Of a DNA stretch of 64,000 nucleotides, positions 47,344-56,706 are shown in pieces. This stretch comes from Acidobacteriota bacterium (GTDB lineage Bacteria; Acidobacteriota; Blastocatellia; Pyrinomonadales; Pyrinomonadaceae), in contig JAFAZX010000083.1 of NCBI GenBank assembly GCA_019239425.1, forward strand, positions 1 to 64,000, in the 5' to 3' direction. Each line of letters begins with the position of its first letter. Position 1 is the stretch's first letter. Under the pieces are notes generated by a model. It worked only from the letters and a program-made list of their open reading frames with translations. It was not told the DNA's origin and did not search any database. A program made the translations under genes and the position numbers.

Positions 47344-47784
47344 ATGAGCGCACAGGCCGCGGTCGCACCCGCATTCGTCCCGAACCGACAGGCGGAGCCG
47401 GAGTTCGACGTCCGAGAGTGTCTGGGGACGGCGTTGGTCGTAGACGACAACCCGGACATCACAGACCTGCTCGCCGCGGTGCTGCGGCTCGCGGGCTACA
47501 CGGTCGCCCGCGCCCACTGCGCGCCCGACGCGCTCACGCTCGCCCTCTACAGACACTTCGACGTCGTCGTCTCAGACATCGGCATGCCCGGCATGTCGGG
47601 GCACGAGTTGGCGCGCGTCCTGCGCGCGATGCCCGAGTACCGCGCCATCCCGTTGATCGCCGTGACCGGATTCGACATGTACGACGACGAGGAGCGCTCG
47701 GCCGAGGCCGGCTTCAGCGCGCACCTCCGCAAGCCCATCGACCCGCTCGCCCTGACGCAGGCCGTCCGCGGCGTCCGGCATTAG
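47344..47784 (+). CDS. Single-domain response regulator
   Basis: 146 residues after GAGGTGAAAG. After a 26-residue Pro/Ala-rich leader comes one receiver domain: acidic pair VVDDNPD, phospho-acceptor D78 in VVVSDIGMPGMSG, switch Thr in IAVTGFD and Lys in LRKPIDP. No output domain follows, so it acts through a partner, as CheY/Spo0F-type proteins do. No kinase is adjacent; the hybrid kinase at 5364 is a distant candidate. The 11-bp repeats upstream suggest regulated expression. Confidence 0.92.
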   Translation: MSAQAAVAPAFVPNRQAEPEFDVRECLGTALVVDDNPDITDLLAAVLRLAGYTVARAHCAPDALTLALYRHFDVVVSDIGMPGMSGHELARVLRAMPEYRAIPLIAVTGFDMYDDEERSAEAGFSAHLRKPIDPLALTQAVRGVRH

Positions 47785-47905
47785 GCGTCGTCTGAAGTGG
47801 ATGACGAAGGCCGCGGCCGTCCGGTTACGCTTTGATGTTTCCTGACGCGCGGCGCGGGCGTGAAAGGGGCGACGCCGGAGGGGTCTGAGCAAGTATAATG
47901 GCCCC

Positions 47906-48553
47906 ATGCCCGTCTACCTTGACACAGAGGCCTGGAGCCGCCGCCACCTCTTCCGGCTCTTCAAGGACTACGACCAGCCGTACTTCAACGTCTGCGCCGA
48001 CGTGGACGTGACGCGGCTGCTCGCCTTCACGCGCGAGCGCAGGCTCTCGCCCTTCGTCGCGTACCACTACCTTTCGACGAAGACGGCCAACGAAATCGAA
48101 TCGTTCCGCTACCGCCTGCGCGGCGGGCGCGTGCTGGTGCACGAGCGCGTCCACGCGGGCGCCATCGTCCTGCTCCCCGACGACAGTTTCACGTTCGTCT
48201 ACTTCGACTTCACGGAAGACTTCGGCGCGTTCCACGAGCAGGCGCGCGCCCTCATCGAGGGGGCTTTGCGCGAGCCGCCGCCGCTCGACGCGCGCGCCGG
48301 GCAGGACGACCTCATCTACCACTCTGTTCTGCCGTGGGTCTCGTTCACGAGCATCTCGCACGCGAAAGACTCGCGCCAGCAGAGCGGCATCCCGAAGGTC
48401 TCGTTCGGCAAGTTCCGAGAGGCGGGCGCGCGCTTGCTGATGCCCGTCTCGGTCGAGGGGCACCACGCCCTGATGGACGGCCTGCACGCCGGGCGCTTCT
48501 TCGAGCGGCTGCAGCTCCACCTCGACGACCCGCAGGCGGCGCTCGGTTTATAA
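47906..48553 (+). CDS. Chloramphenicol acetyltransferase-fold protein
   Basis: 215 residues. The N-terminal segment RRHLFRLFKDYDQPYFNVCADVDVT and the active-site motif SVEGHHALMDGLHAGRFF (catalytic His near residue 186, HHxxxDG) define the CAT family. The length matches CatA trimeric enzymes (about 215). It may acetylate chloramphenicol or an unknown small alcohol; chromosomal members outside resistance loci often have no proven drug activity. There are no mobile-element genes nearby. A family A repeat follows the stop. Confidence 0.85.
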   Translation: MPVYLDTEAWSRRHLFRLFKDYDQPYFNVCADVDVTRLLAFTRERRLSPFVAYHYLSTKTANEIESFRYRLRGGRVLVHERVHAGAIVLLPDDSFTFVYFDFTEDFGAFHEQARALIEGALREPPPLDARAGQDDLIYHSVLPWVSFTSISHAKDSRQQSGIPKVSFGKFREAGARLLMPVSVEGHHALMDGLHAGRFFERLQLHLDDPQAALGL

Positions 48554-48585
48554 GCTTCCGCAGTCAATTCCGTCCACACATAAAT

Positions 48586-48660
48586 TTAACCACAGAGACA
48601 CAGAGACACAGCTTGAAGTGCATATCTCATCAAGCTGTGCCTCTGTGTCTCTGTGGTTAA
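48586..48660. repeat. Intergenic inverted repeat, family A copy 4
   Basis: The most regular copy: TTAACCACAGAGACACAGAG mirrors CTCTGTGTCTCTGTGGTTAA over about 28 bases per arm. Between the convergent CAT and TonB receptor genes, ten bases from the receptor stop. Confidence 0.92.
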
Positions 48661-48670
48661 TTCTTCCTCT

Positions 48671-51600
48671 TCAGAAGACGAACTTGGCGGCGAGCTGGAC
48701 GATGCGGGGGTCGCCGACGCCCTGGCGCAGGTAGCCGTCGAAGTTGAAGAGGCCGGGCGTGACGAGCGGGTTGACGTTGTTCGCCGTGTTGAAGGTATTG
48801 AACATCTCGAAGATCGGGATGACCGCCACCGACTCGTTGAAGTGGAAGGCGCGCTGCAGGCGCCAGTCGAAGGAGAAGAACTCGTTGTTCTTCCGGAGCG
48901 TGTTGCGGTTCGTCGCCGTCCGCACGGCGGGCGTGATGGGCTGCGCCGAGCGCGCCTGCACGCGCGCGTTCAGCGCCAGCTTCCACGGCAGCTCGACGTT
49001 CGAGTAGAAGTTGAAGCGGTGGCGCACGTCGCGGTCGGAGAGCGCGTAGTCGAGCTGCAGGTTGTTGATGTCGAACGAGCGGTCGGTAAACGGGTCGCGC
49101 TCGTTCGAGTCGTCGTCCATGTCCTTCGAGAAGACGTAGTTGCCCTCGAACTGGTAGTGGTTGCTGAAGCGCCGGCGCACGCCGACGGTGAGTCCGCGGT
49201 AGAGCGACTTGCCGTTGGCGCTCGTCACCTGCACCTCGCCGAGGAAGGGCGAGAAGAAGTTGTTGCGGTTGACGTTGAGGAAGCGCGTCAGGTGCACGCC
49301 CTTCGCGTGCGTGAAGTCGACGTAGAACGAGAGGTTCGGCGCCAGCTCCTGCTCGAACGCGACGTTCGTCGTGTAGATGCGCGGGTTGGCGTAGTCGCGG
49401 CTGAAGACGCGCACGCCCGTGAAGCAGGGGAACGGGTTCGTGCGCCCGCCCGCCGTGCACGGCGTCACGGTCGAGGGCACGACGGCGAGGCCCGGCCACG
49501 TCGGCAAAATCGTCGGGTTGGCGAACGCGCCGCCCGCGATGGTCTGCTGCTGCACGCCGTTGGTCGTGATCGAGCCGACCTGGCTCAGCATGTTCTGGCG
49601 CGCGTAGAAGATGCCGTAGTTAGCCCTCAAGACGGACTTGCCGTTGCTCGCGACGTCCCACGCGAAGCCGACCCGCGGCTGGAACTCCTTCTTCGCGCTC
49701 GGCAGCTTCCCCGTAGAGGGGAAGCGCGGGTCGTTAAGGAAGATGCCGTAGGCGGTCTGCGCGGGGGCGACGACCGGGTCTGGGAAGATTTGCGCCTCCC
49801 AGCGCAGGCCGTACGTGCCCGTGAAGTTCGGGCGGATCTTCCACGTGTCCTGCGCGAAGAGCGCGAGGTCTTCGTTGGCGATGTCGGAGAAGCCGGCGGC
49901 GTCGGTCGCGGGGCCGGTGAGACCCGCGCCCTGCAGGAAGAGCAGAAGCGGCGTGCCCGTCGAGGTCGTCCCCGCGGGGCACGCGGTCGGGGCCGTGACG
50001 TACGTCCCGTTCGAGCAGCCCGTCGTGTTCGGCCCGAAGCCGCCCGCGGCGGCCGGCGAGGCGTAGCGCAGGAAGCCGGTCACGCTGTCGAAGATGTAGC
50101 GCCCCTCGAAGAAGCCGCGGAAGACCTGCGAGTTGCGGCTGTGGAGCCACTCGCCGCCGAACTTGGCGGTGTGGTTGCCGGCGACGATTGAGAAGTTGTC
50201 CTTGAACTGCGCGCGCCAGAAGGTCTCGTCCACGTTGGGCGCGAGGAAGAAGGGGTTGCCGAAGCGGAAGGTGGTGACGAAGCCCATCGCCGTGTCGGCC
50301 GGCACGTTCGAAGGCGCGGCCGCGCGCGGCCGCTCCTCGCGCCCGTAGGTGAAGTGGAACTCGTTGACCTTCGTCGGCGAGAGCGTCGAGAAGAGGTTCG
50401 CGTTGAGCGCGTGAATCTTCGAAGGCCCTTCCGTGCCGTTGGCCGAGGTGCCGTAGGTCGCCACGTCGAACGTCTGGTTCTCGTTCTTCGAGTAGTCGAA
50501 GTTGTGCGAGACCGTCAGGTGGTTGTTCTCGGTCAGCTCGAAGTCGAGCTTGCCGAGGATGGCCGAGTTGCGCACGGGGCGCTTGATGGGCAGGCCCTCG
50601 TCCTGGCTGAGACGCGCGCGGAAGAAGCCGAGCAGCGCGAGCCTCTGGCAGTCGGTGTTCGCGTTAATCAGTGCCTCGTTCGCCACAACCGTCGGCGCCG
50701 AGACGGGGCAGGGCGTCGGGCCGACCTGCTCGGAGAGGTTGGCGCGCGTCAGGTTCTCGAAAATCTGCTCGTAGGCGACGAAGAAGAAAGCCTTGTCCTT
50801 TCGTATCGGCCCGCCGACGTTGCCGCCGAACTGCTCGCGGTGGAAGTCGGTCAGGGGCTTGCCGTCCGAGGTGTGCGCGGTCAGGGCTTCGAGGCGCTGG
50901 AAGTGGAAGAGCGAGCCGTGGAACTCGTTCGTGCCCGACTTGGTGACGACGTTGACGACGCCGCCCGCCGTGCGGCCGAACTCGGCGGTGGCGCCGGTGG
51001 CGACGACCTGAAATTCCTTGACGGCGTCCAGGGGAATGTCGATGGCGGCGCGCTGGCCGCCGGCCTGCTCGCCGAAGAAGCCGTTCATGTAGTCGCCGCC
51101 GTCGAGGCTGATGCTGTTGAAGACGCCGCGCTGTCCGGCGAAGTTGATCTCGTCGCCGTCAGGCCCCTGCGTGATGGCGACGTTCGGCGTCAGGGTCAGG
51201 AGGTCTTCGAACTTGCGGCCGAGGACGGGCAGGTTCGAGACCGCGCGCTCGTTGAGGGTCGTCGAGGTCTGCGCGCTCGCGGTGTCCACGGTCTGCACGG
51301 CCGAGACGTTGACGACCTCGTTGACGCCCGAGACCTTCATCCGCAAATCGAGGTTCGCGGCCTGGCCGACGGTGAGCGTGAACTCCTCCTGCTTGATGGT
51401 GGCGAAGCCCTGCTTCGAGGCCGTCAGAGTGTAGCGGCCCGGCGGGAGTTGCAGGAAGACGAAGCGGCCGCCCTCGTCGGTCGTGAGGGTCTTGGTGAGG
51501 TTGGTCTCGACGTTTTTGACTTCGATGGACGCGCCGGGCACGGTCGCGCCCTGCTCGTCCTCGACGGTGCCCTGGATGACGCCCGTCGTGATCTGCGTCT

Positions 51601-51691
51601 GCGCGAGGGCGGCCGGCGCGAGGGCGAGCAGAAGTGCGAAGGCGAAGGCGAAGGTTCGACCGACGGCTTTGAAGTTGGTAGGGGGAAGCAT
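48671..51691 (-). CDS. TonB-dependent receptor with carboxypeptidase-regulatory-like N-terminal domain (second)
   Basis: 1006 residues from the ATG at 51691, with GGAGAA upstream. A signal peptide ends in APAALAQ. Residues 30-115 are the regulatory-like Ig domain (TGVIQGTVEDEQGATVPGAS). The plug shows LPVLGRKFEDLLTLTPNVAI, VKEFQVVATGATAEFGRTAG and GGVVNVVTKSGTNEFHGSLF. The barrel ends in IVQLAAKFVF with a terminal Phe. A receptor of the Oar-like type, importing an unknown large ligand. It is related to, but clearly different from, the one at 34746. It has its own promoter at 51812-51841. Confidence 0.93.
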   Translation of the reverse strand: MLPPTNFKAVGRTFAFAFALLLALAPAALAQTQITTGVIQGTVEDEQGATVPGASIEVKNVETNLTKTLTTDEGGRFVFLQLPPGRYTLTASKQGFATIKQEEFTLTVGQAANLDLRMKVSGVNEVVNVSAVQTVDTASAQTSTTLNERAVSNLPVLGRKFEDLLTLTPNVAITQGPDGDEINFAGQRGVFNSISLDGGDYMNGFFGEQAGGQRAAIDIPLDAVKEFQVVATGATAEFGRTAGGVVNVVTKSGTNEFHGSLFHFQRLEALTAHTSDGKPLTDFHREQFGGNVGGPIRKDKAFFFVAYEQIFENLTRANLSEQVGPTPCPVSAPTVVANEALINANTDCQRLALLGFFRARLSQDEGLPIKRPVRNSAILGKLDFELTENNHLTVSHNFDYSKNENQTFDVATYGTSANGTEGPSKIHALNANLFSTLSPTKVNEFHFTYGREERPRAAAPSNVPADTAMGFVTTFRFGNPFFLAPNVDETFWRAQFKDNFSIVAGNHTAKFGGEWLHSRNSQVFRGFFEGRYIFDSVTGFLRYASPAAAGGFGPNTTGCSNGTYVTAPTACPAGTTSTGTPLLLFLQGAGLTGPATDAAGFSDIANEDLALFAQDTWKIRPNFTGTYGLRWEAQIFPDPVVAPAQTAYGIFLNDPRFPSTGKLPSAKKEFQPRVGFAWDVASNGKSVLRANYGIFYARQNMLSQVGSITTNGVQQQTIAGGAFANPTILPTWPGLAVVPSTVTPCTAGGRTNPFPCFTGVRVFSRDYANPRIYTTNVAFEQELAPNLSFYVDFTHAKGVHLTRFLNVNRNNFFSPFLGEVQVTSANGKSLYRGLTVGVRRRFSNHYQFEGNYVFSKDMDDDSNERDPFTDRSFDINNLQLDYALSDRDVRHRFNFYSNVELPWKLALNARVQARSAQPITPAVRTATNRNTLRKNNEFFSFDWRLQRAFHFNESVAVIPIFEMFNTFNTANNVNPLVTPGLFNFDGYLRQGVGDPRIVQLAAKFVF

Positions 51692-51811
51692 ATGTTCTCC
51701 AGTCCGCGTCTTGTGTGAACTGCCTTTAAGTCCGGCCGCCAGACCGCGGCGGCGGGTTCGAGAGGCGAGGGGGCGAAGACTGCCTGGTATCTCCAACGCG
51801 AGAGTCGGCCG

Positions 51812-51841
51812 ATGTTAATGAGGCGGCCGCGCAACTGTCAA
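51812..51841 (-). promoter_or_regulatory. Sigma70-type promoter for the TonB receptor
   Basis: On the minus strand TTGACA (51836-51841) is followed after 18 bases by TAACAT (51812-51817, 4 of 6). Predicted transcription start near 51805, leader about 114 bases. Confidence 0.55.
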
Positions 51842-51865
51842 CGTAAACATTCGCCGGACGGCGGG

Positions 51866-51897
51866 GTGAACCCGCGCGTCCACCCGCGGGCGTTCAC
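51866..51897. promoter_or_regulatory. GTGAAC...GTTCAC palindrome upstream of the receptor promoter
   Basis: GTGAACCCGCG and CGCGGGCGTTCAC form an imperfect dyad, located about 25 bases upstream of the -35 box. Candidate activator site. Confidence 0.4.
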
Positions 51898-51974
51898 AGC
51901 GACGTGCCGCCGAGGGTAAACAGGAATCTCAGGCAATGTTGCGCTGCAAAGTTGAAGTCGAGCGCGTCGGCCGA

Positions 51975-52421
51975 CTACATATTGCCATCTTCATCATATT
52001 TCAATAACCGCTGATCGGAATCAAACGAGATCGAAAGGGTTCGCCTTCCTTCAAGCCAGGTTGGGTTTCGCTTCGCACTCAACCACTCTTTCACCTTTGG
52101 CAATCCTTCGGCCAACAAAAGCGACTTAACCGCTGCCTTCTGCTCACGAAGCACAGGATAAACAATCACCTGCCAAGTCTCGTCATAGAAGCCCTGAGCT
52201 ACAAGATTCTTTGAGCTATATTGGCTCTCCCGGATGTTGACGTGGTCTACGTCCAAGATTGGCTGCAAACCACCTTTGGACTTGGAAGCCCATAAACCAC
52301 GGAAGTGCAAAGTTAAGGCTCCGAGCTGCGGCACAGATGACAACTCACCTGAGAGCAATTCTGCGCCAACGGGGTAAGAATGAGTCTGAGGGATTTTAGA
52401 TTTGAACTTCGTGGGAATCAT
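51975..52421 (-). CDS. AT-rich orphan protein of unknown function
   Basis: 148 residues, MIPTKFKSKIPQTHSYPVGA to LKYDEDGNM. No signal peptide or membrane helix. Contains GALTLHFRGLWASKSKGGLQ and FYDETWQVIVYPVLREQKAAV; looks like a compact alpha/beta protein. Codon usage and base composition are far less GC-rich (about 45% in places, by eye) than neighbours, a mark of recent transfer. No family recognised. No toxin-antitoxin partner or integrase is adjacent. Confidence 0.65.
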   Translation of the reverse strand: MIPTKFKSKIPQTHSYPVGAELLSGELSSVPQLGALTLHFRGLWASKSKGGLQPILDVDHVNIRESQYSSKNLVAQGFYDETWQVIVYPVLREQKAAVKSLLLAEGLPKVKEWLSAKRNPTWLEGRRTLSISFDSDQRLLKYDEDGNM

Positions 52422-52503
52422 CGTGATTATTTACACGGGCAAGAAACCTGTAAGAGCATAACGCCCGGCATCACCCGCCGCCCCGCGCGGTAGAAGAGAC
52501 ACC

Positions 52504-52576
52504 TCATCACAGAGACGGAGAGGCACAACTCGTGGACTGTTATCTTCAGGCTGTGCCGCTATGTCTCTGCGGCGGT
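52504..52576. repeat. Degenerate family A inverted repeat, copy 5
   Basis: TCATCACAGAGACGGAGAGG and GGCTGTGCCGCTATGTCTCT preserve the pattern with several mismatches. It lies between the orphan gene and the cyclase gene and is the oldest-looking copy. Confidence 0.65.
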
Positions 52577-52587
52577 ATATCACGTCT

Positions 52588-53283
52588 TCAATCTTCGAAG
52601 ACGGCGACGGCGCGGACGGGCGAGCCGGTGCCGCCGCGTATCTTGAGCGGCAGGCCGATGAAGCGGAAGCGGCCGCGCCCGACGAGCAGGTGCAGGTTGC
52701 ACATGTTCTCGTAGTGCGTGAAGCCCAACTCGCCGCAGACGCGGTGCACCTCCCTGTTCGAGACGCCGCGCACGCCCGGCGCGGCCGGCTCGACGCCGAA
52801 GGCCGCGACGCCCTGCAGCCCGAGCCAGCGCGTCGCCTCGACGCTCACGCCCGGCGCGCGGTGCCAGTCGTCCGTCCCGTAGAAGCGGCGGTAGTGATCC
52901 GTGTAGAGCAGAACGGTGTCGCCCCGCTTTATCTCAAGGCCGGCGGCCGCGAGCGAGCGCTCCAAGTCCGCGACCTCTATTAGCTCCATCAGACCTTTGT
53001 GCGAGAGGTCGAGGCAGACGCCCTCGGTGTAGAAGTTCGTCAGGGGCATCGTCTCGATGGAGTGCTCGCGGTGCGCGCGCCCCATGTGGCTGAGGGCGTC
53101 GACGTGCGTGCCCGTGTGCTCGCCGAGTTCCAGCAGGTTGACGGCGGGCGAGACCACTCCGCTCCCCTCGACGCCCTCCAGCTCCTCGTGCGAGAGGTGG
53201 ACGGTCACCCTCACCTCGGGCAGCCCCGGAAAGACCGGCATCCCCGTGAAGATTTCCTGACTCAAGTCGATTATCTCGAACAC
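52588..53283 (-). CDS. Cyclase-family hydrolase (kynurenine formamidase-like)
   Basis: 231 residues. The signature HTGTHVDALSH supplies metal ligands of the PF04199 cyclase/formamidase family, preceded by DLSQEIFTGMPVFPG and followed by GDTVLLYTDHYRRF and LVGRGRFRFIGLPLKIRGGTGSPVR. The family contains arylformamidase KynB and isatin or polyketide cyclase-type hydrolases. No kynurenine pathway genes lie near, so substrate is open. Confidence 0.88.
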   Translation of the reverse strand: MFEIIDLSQEIFTGMPVFPGLPEVRVTVHLSHEELEGVEGSGVVSPAVNLLELGEHTGTHVDALSHMGRAHREHSIETMPLTNFYTEGVCLDLSHKGLMELIEVADLERSLAAAGLEIKRGDTVLLYTDHYRRFYGTDDWHRAPGVSVEATRWLGLQGVAAFGVEPAAPGVRGVSNREVHRVCGELGFTHYENMCNLHLLVGRGRFRFIGLPLKIRGGTGSPVRAVAVFED

Positions 53284-53384
53284 GCCTGACGTCCCTTTCA
53301 GTCTCCGTGTGAATGGCGAGGTAATGAGTTATAAATATGCCTGCGCGCACATCCCGAACGCCGAGGCAGGACGGAGAGTAACCC

Positions 53385-54284
53385 ATGAAGAGACCCCTAC
53401 GCATCCTTCTACAGACGACCATCCCTTTCGCCGAAGACGACTGGAACGTCGGAAGGTTCTCGCTGCTGCGCGAGCACCTCGAATCGCTCAGGGACGACGA
53501 AGGGCGCGCGCTCTGCGAGGTGACGGCGCGCGACCGCGTCGCCGACTCCGAAGGCAACGAGGAGGTCTTGTCCCGGCTCGACTCGACCGACTTCGACGAG
53601 CTCTGGCTCTTCGCCGTGGACACGGGCGACGGGCTGACCGTGCCGGACTGTCAGGGCATCACGCGCTTCCGGCAGCGCGGCGGCGGCATCCTCGCCACGC
53701 GCGACCACCAGGACCTAGGCTCCTCGCTCTGCACGCTCGGCGGCGTCGGCCGCGCGCACTTCTTCCACACGAAACACCAAGACCCGGACGAGTCGCGCCA
53801 CGCGCGCGACGACCAGCAGACGCGGGGCATCGACTGGCCCAACTACCACTCGGGCAGCAACGGCGACTTCCAACGCGTCACGCCGGTCGGGCGGGCGCAC
53901 GAACTCCTGCGCGGCACGCGCGCGGCCTCGGGGCTCGTCGAATACTTCCCCGCGCACCCGCACGAGGGCGCGGTCGGCGTGCCCGAGGGCGGAGAGCACG
54001 CGCGCGTCGTGGCGACCGGCGTGAGCGAGACGACGGGGCGGCCCTTCAACCTCGTCGTCGCCTTCGAGCGGGCGCCGGACGCGCACGGCAACACGCTCGG
54101 GCGCGCCGTCGCCGAGTCGAGCTTCCACCACTTCGTCGATTACAACTGGGACACCTCGAAGGGCTGCCCGAGCTTCCTCGAAGAGCCGCCCGGCGACCAG
54201 CTCGTGCGCGAACCCGAGAAGCTGGAAGACATCAGGCAGTACGTCCGCAACCTTGCGCTCTGGCTCGCCCCGGCCGCGCATTGA
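53385..54284 (+). CDS. Hypothetical protein, possible ThuA/GATase1-like fold
   Basis: 299 residues after GGAGAG. The opening RPLRILLQTTIPFAEDDWNV and the turn DELWLFAVDTGDGLTVPDC, then GGGILATRDHQDLGSSLC, resemble the class I glutamine amidotransferase/ThuA order, but no clear catalytic Cys-His-Glu set is seen. Histidines are common (HFFHTKHQD, SSFHHFVDYNWDTS). No signal peptide. It stands before a glycosyltransferase operon with a 24-base gap and may belong to it. Function unknown. Confidence 0.7.
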   Translation: MKRPLRILLQTTIPFAEDDWNVGRFSLLREHLESLRDDEGRALCEVTARDRVADSEGNEEVLSRLDSTDFDELWLFAVDTGDGLTVPDCQGITRFRQRGGGILATRDHQDLGSSLCTLGGVGRAHFFHTKHQDPDESRHARDDQQTRGIDWPNYHSGSNGDFQRVTPVGRAHELLRGTRAASGLVEYFPAHPHEGAVGVPEGGEHARVVATGVSETTGRPFNLVVAFERAPDAHGNTLGRAVAESSFHHFVDYNWDTSKGCPSFLEEPPGDQLVREPEKLEDIRQYVRNLALWLAPAAH

Positions 54285-54308
54285 AGCGGGTTTCGTCCGA
54301 AAAATGCA

Positions 54309-55106
54309 ATGACGGACGGCCCACACGTCAGCGTCGTCATCCCGACGTACAACCGCGCGCCCCTGCTCGGCCGCTCCGTCCGCAGCGTGCTCGCGCAGAC
54401 GTACCGCGACTTTGAATTGATAGTCGTCGACGACGGCTCGACGGACGAGACGGCCGCCGTCGTCGAAGGCTTCGAAGACCCGCGCGTCACGTACGTCCGG
54501 CTCGCGCGCAAGGGCGGCGCGGGCGCGGCGCGCAACGCCGGCGTCCGTCTGGCGCGCGGCAGGTTCCTCGCCTTCCAGGACTCGGACGACGAGTGGCTGC
54601 CTTCGAAGCTCTCGCAGCAGATGTCGGAGTTCGAGCGCGGCCCCTCGACGCTCGGCGTCGTCTACACGGACATGCAGAGGGTCTGGGGCGACGGGACGAC
54701 GAGCCGCCTCGCGGCGCCCGACGTTCACTCGGGCCGTCTGCTCGGCGACACGGCGGCGTTCTATCAGGTCTGCGACCTCGGCGTGCAATCGACCGTCATC
54801 AGGCGAGAGTTCCTCGACGCGGCCGGCCACTTCGACGAACGGCTTCCGGCGCTCGAAGACCTTGAGTTGTTCATACGCCTCTCGGCGCTGTGCGACTTCC
54901 GGCGTCTGCGCGAGCCGCTCGTGCGGTATCACGACACCGCCGGCCTCTCGAAAGACCGTTACGCGAAGTGGGTCAGCCGGAAGTTGATTCTCAGGCTTTA
55001 CTACAAGGAGCTGCTCGCGCGGAACCCGGCCTTCGTCCTCAGGGAGGCGCTCTGGCTCTGCGCGGCGCGGGTTCCGGCCGAGTGGGCGAGGATGAGAGAA
55101 GGATGA
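54309..55106 (+). CDS. Family 2 glycosyltransferase
   Basis: 265 residues. GT-A fold motifs: VSVVIPTYNRAPLLGRSVRS, LIVVDDGSTDETA, ARNAGVRLARGRFLAFQDSDDEW (the DxD-like DSDDEW) and the late ALEDLELFIRLS. No membrane helix apart from a weak C-terminal one. It probably transfers a sugar in the cytoplasm to a lipid- or protein-linked acceptor. It starts an operon with a phosphodiesterase and a second GT2. Confidence 0.92.
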   Translation: MTDGPHVSVVIPTYNRAPLLGRSVRSVLAQTYRDFELIVVDDGSTDETAAVVEGFEDPRVTYVRLARKGGAGAARNAGVRLARGRFLAFQDSDDEWLPSKLSQQMSEFERGPSTLGVVYTDMQRVWGDGTTSRLAAPDVHSGRLLGDTAAFYQVCDLGVQSTVIRREFLDAAGHFDERLPALEDLELFIRLSALCDFRRLREPLVRYHDTAGLSKDRYAKWVSRKLILRLYYKELLARNPAFVLREALWLCAARVPAEWARMREG

Positions 55107-55125
55107 AGGGCGGCGGGAGGGACTT

Positions 55126-56706
55126 TTGGAGAAGCGTAGAGTCTTAGCCATCGGCCTCGACGGCTACGAGGAGTCGCTCGAACGGCGTCTGATCGAGGCG
55201 GGCGAGCTGCCCGCGCTGGCGCGTCTGCGCGAGAGGAGCACGCGCTTCCTCCTCGACCACGGCGCGGCGCAACGCTCCGGCCTCGCCTGGGAGCACTTGA
55301 GCACGGGCCTCGCGCCAGAGCGCGCCGGACGCTGGGCCGCCCTGCACTTCGACCCGGAGACTTACGAGGTGTGGCAGGAGGGGACGCGGCTTGAGCCGTT
55401 CGCGGCGCGGCTCTCGTCAAACACGGTCGTCTTCGACGCGCCCTACTTCGACCTCGCGCGCGCGCCGCACGTGCGAGGCGTCGTCGGCTGGGGCGTACAC
55501 GACCCCGGCGCGCCGAAGGCCGCACGGCCTGACCATCTGCTCTCGGAGTTCGAAGAGCGCTTCGGGAAGTACCCGGCCGAGCGTTGGATTTACGGCGTCG
55601 TGTGGTCTTCCGCAGAGCGCGCGCGTGAGATGGGCGAGTCGCTCGCGCGCTCCGTCTCACTGCGCGCGCGGGCGGCGCGCTGGCTGCTCGGCGAACGCCT
55701 AAAGGACTGGGAACTCGCGCTCGTCGTCGTGAGCGAGCCGCACTCCGCCGTCGAAGGGCTTTGGCACGGCGTTGAAGGCACGCACCCGCTGCACCGAATG
55801 CCCTCGGCCGGGCCGGCGCGCGAGGGGCTGATAAACGTCTACCGCGGCGTAGACCGGCTCGTCGCGGAACTCTCGGACGCCTTCCCCGACGCGGCGCTCG
55901 TCGTCTTCTCGATGGGCGGCATGGGCGCGAACCACTCGGACACGGCGAGCATGGCGCTGCTGGCCGAGCTTCTGTACCGGCGCGAGTTCGGCCGCGCGCT
56001 CATGCGCCAGCCGGACGCCTGGTCAGACACGGCTTCGTTCCCCTTGCTCGGCGAGAGTCAGAACTGGTCGGAGGCCGTGCGCGCGAACCTCCCGGCCGAC
56101 GCTTCCGTCCTGAGCCGCCTCAAGAGCGCGGCCCGCCGCCGCCTCGTTCGGCAGGGCGAGTCCGCGGAGCCGCACCCGCGTCGTCAGGTCAACTGGATGC
56201 CGGCGATGTCTTACCGGCCGCACTGGCGCTCGATGCGGGCCTTCGCGCTGCCCTCCTTCTACGACGGCCGCATCCGCGTCAACCTCGCCGGGCGCGAAAC
56301 GGGCGGCCGCGTCCCTGTTTCGGATTACGAGAAGCTGTGCGACGAGATAGAGGCCGCGCTGCGCGAGTGCCGCGACCCCGCGACCGGCGCGGAGGTCGTC
56401 GCGTACGTCGAGCGCGTCGGGGGGCGCGACCCCTTAGGGCTCGGGCCGACCGAGTCGGACATGGTCGTCGTCTGGAAGGGAACCTTCTGCGCGCTCGAAC
56501 ACCCTGCGCACGGCACGGTCGGCCCCGTGCCCTTCCGCCGGACGGGCGGCCACACGGGGCGGTACGGGATGGCCTACCTCTGCAACGCCGGTATGGAGAT
56601 CGGCGACCGCGGCGTGCGCAGCTCGTTCGACGTGGCGCCGACGCTCTGCGAGCTTTTAGGCGAGGTGCCGCCCGAGGGGTTGAGCGGCGCGAGCCTCCTT
56701 CGATGA
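55126..56706 (+). CDS. Alkaline phosphatase superfamily / type I phosphodiesterase-like protein
   Basis: 526 residues from a TTG at 55126, with GGGAGG upstream. The N-terminus VLAIGLDGYEESL holds the first metal-binding Asp; the nucleophile region is RSGLAWEHLSTGLAPERAG, with Ser in place of the usual Thr. Later metal sites appear in VVVSEPHSAVEG and MGGMGANHSD, and TGGHTGRYG near the end. There is no signal peptide, which is unusual because most relatives are exported. It is flanked by two GT2 genes and overlaps the second, so it probably acts on a phosphorylated glycan or nucleotide-sugar donor in the same process. Confidence 0.85.
   Translation: MEKRRVLAIGLDGYEESLERRLIEAGELPALARLRERSTRFLLDHGAAQRSGLAWEHLSTGLAPERAGRWAALHFDPETYEVWQEGTRLEPFAARLSSNTVVFDAPYFDLARAPHVRGVVGWGVHDPGAPKAARPDHLLSEFEERFGKYPAERWIYGVVWSSAERAREMGESLARSVSLRARAARWLLGERLKDWELALVVVSEPHSAVEGLWHGVEGTHPLHRMPSAGPAREGLINVYRGVDRLVAELSDAFPDAALVVFSMGGMGANHSDTASMALLAELLYRREFGRALMRQPDAWSDTASFPLLGESQNWSEAVRANLPADASVLSRLKSAARRRLVRQGESAEPHPRRQVNWMPAMSYRPHWRSMRAFALPSFYDGRIRVNLAGRETGGRVPVSDYEKLCDEIEAALRECRDPATGAEVVAYVERVGGRDPLGLGPTESDMVVVWKGTFCALEHPAHGTVGPVPFRRTGGHTGRYGMAYLCNAGMEIGDRGVRSSFDVAPTLCELLGEVPPEGLSGASLLR

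Noticed and set aside
47906..48553. CAT-fold gene as a mobile chloramphenicol-resistance cassette
   Set aside because: Base composition matches the chromosome and no mobile element is adjacent; more likely a resident acetyltransferase.
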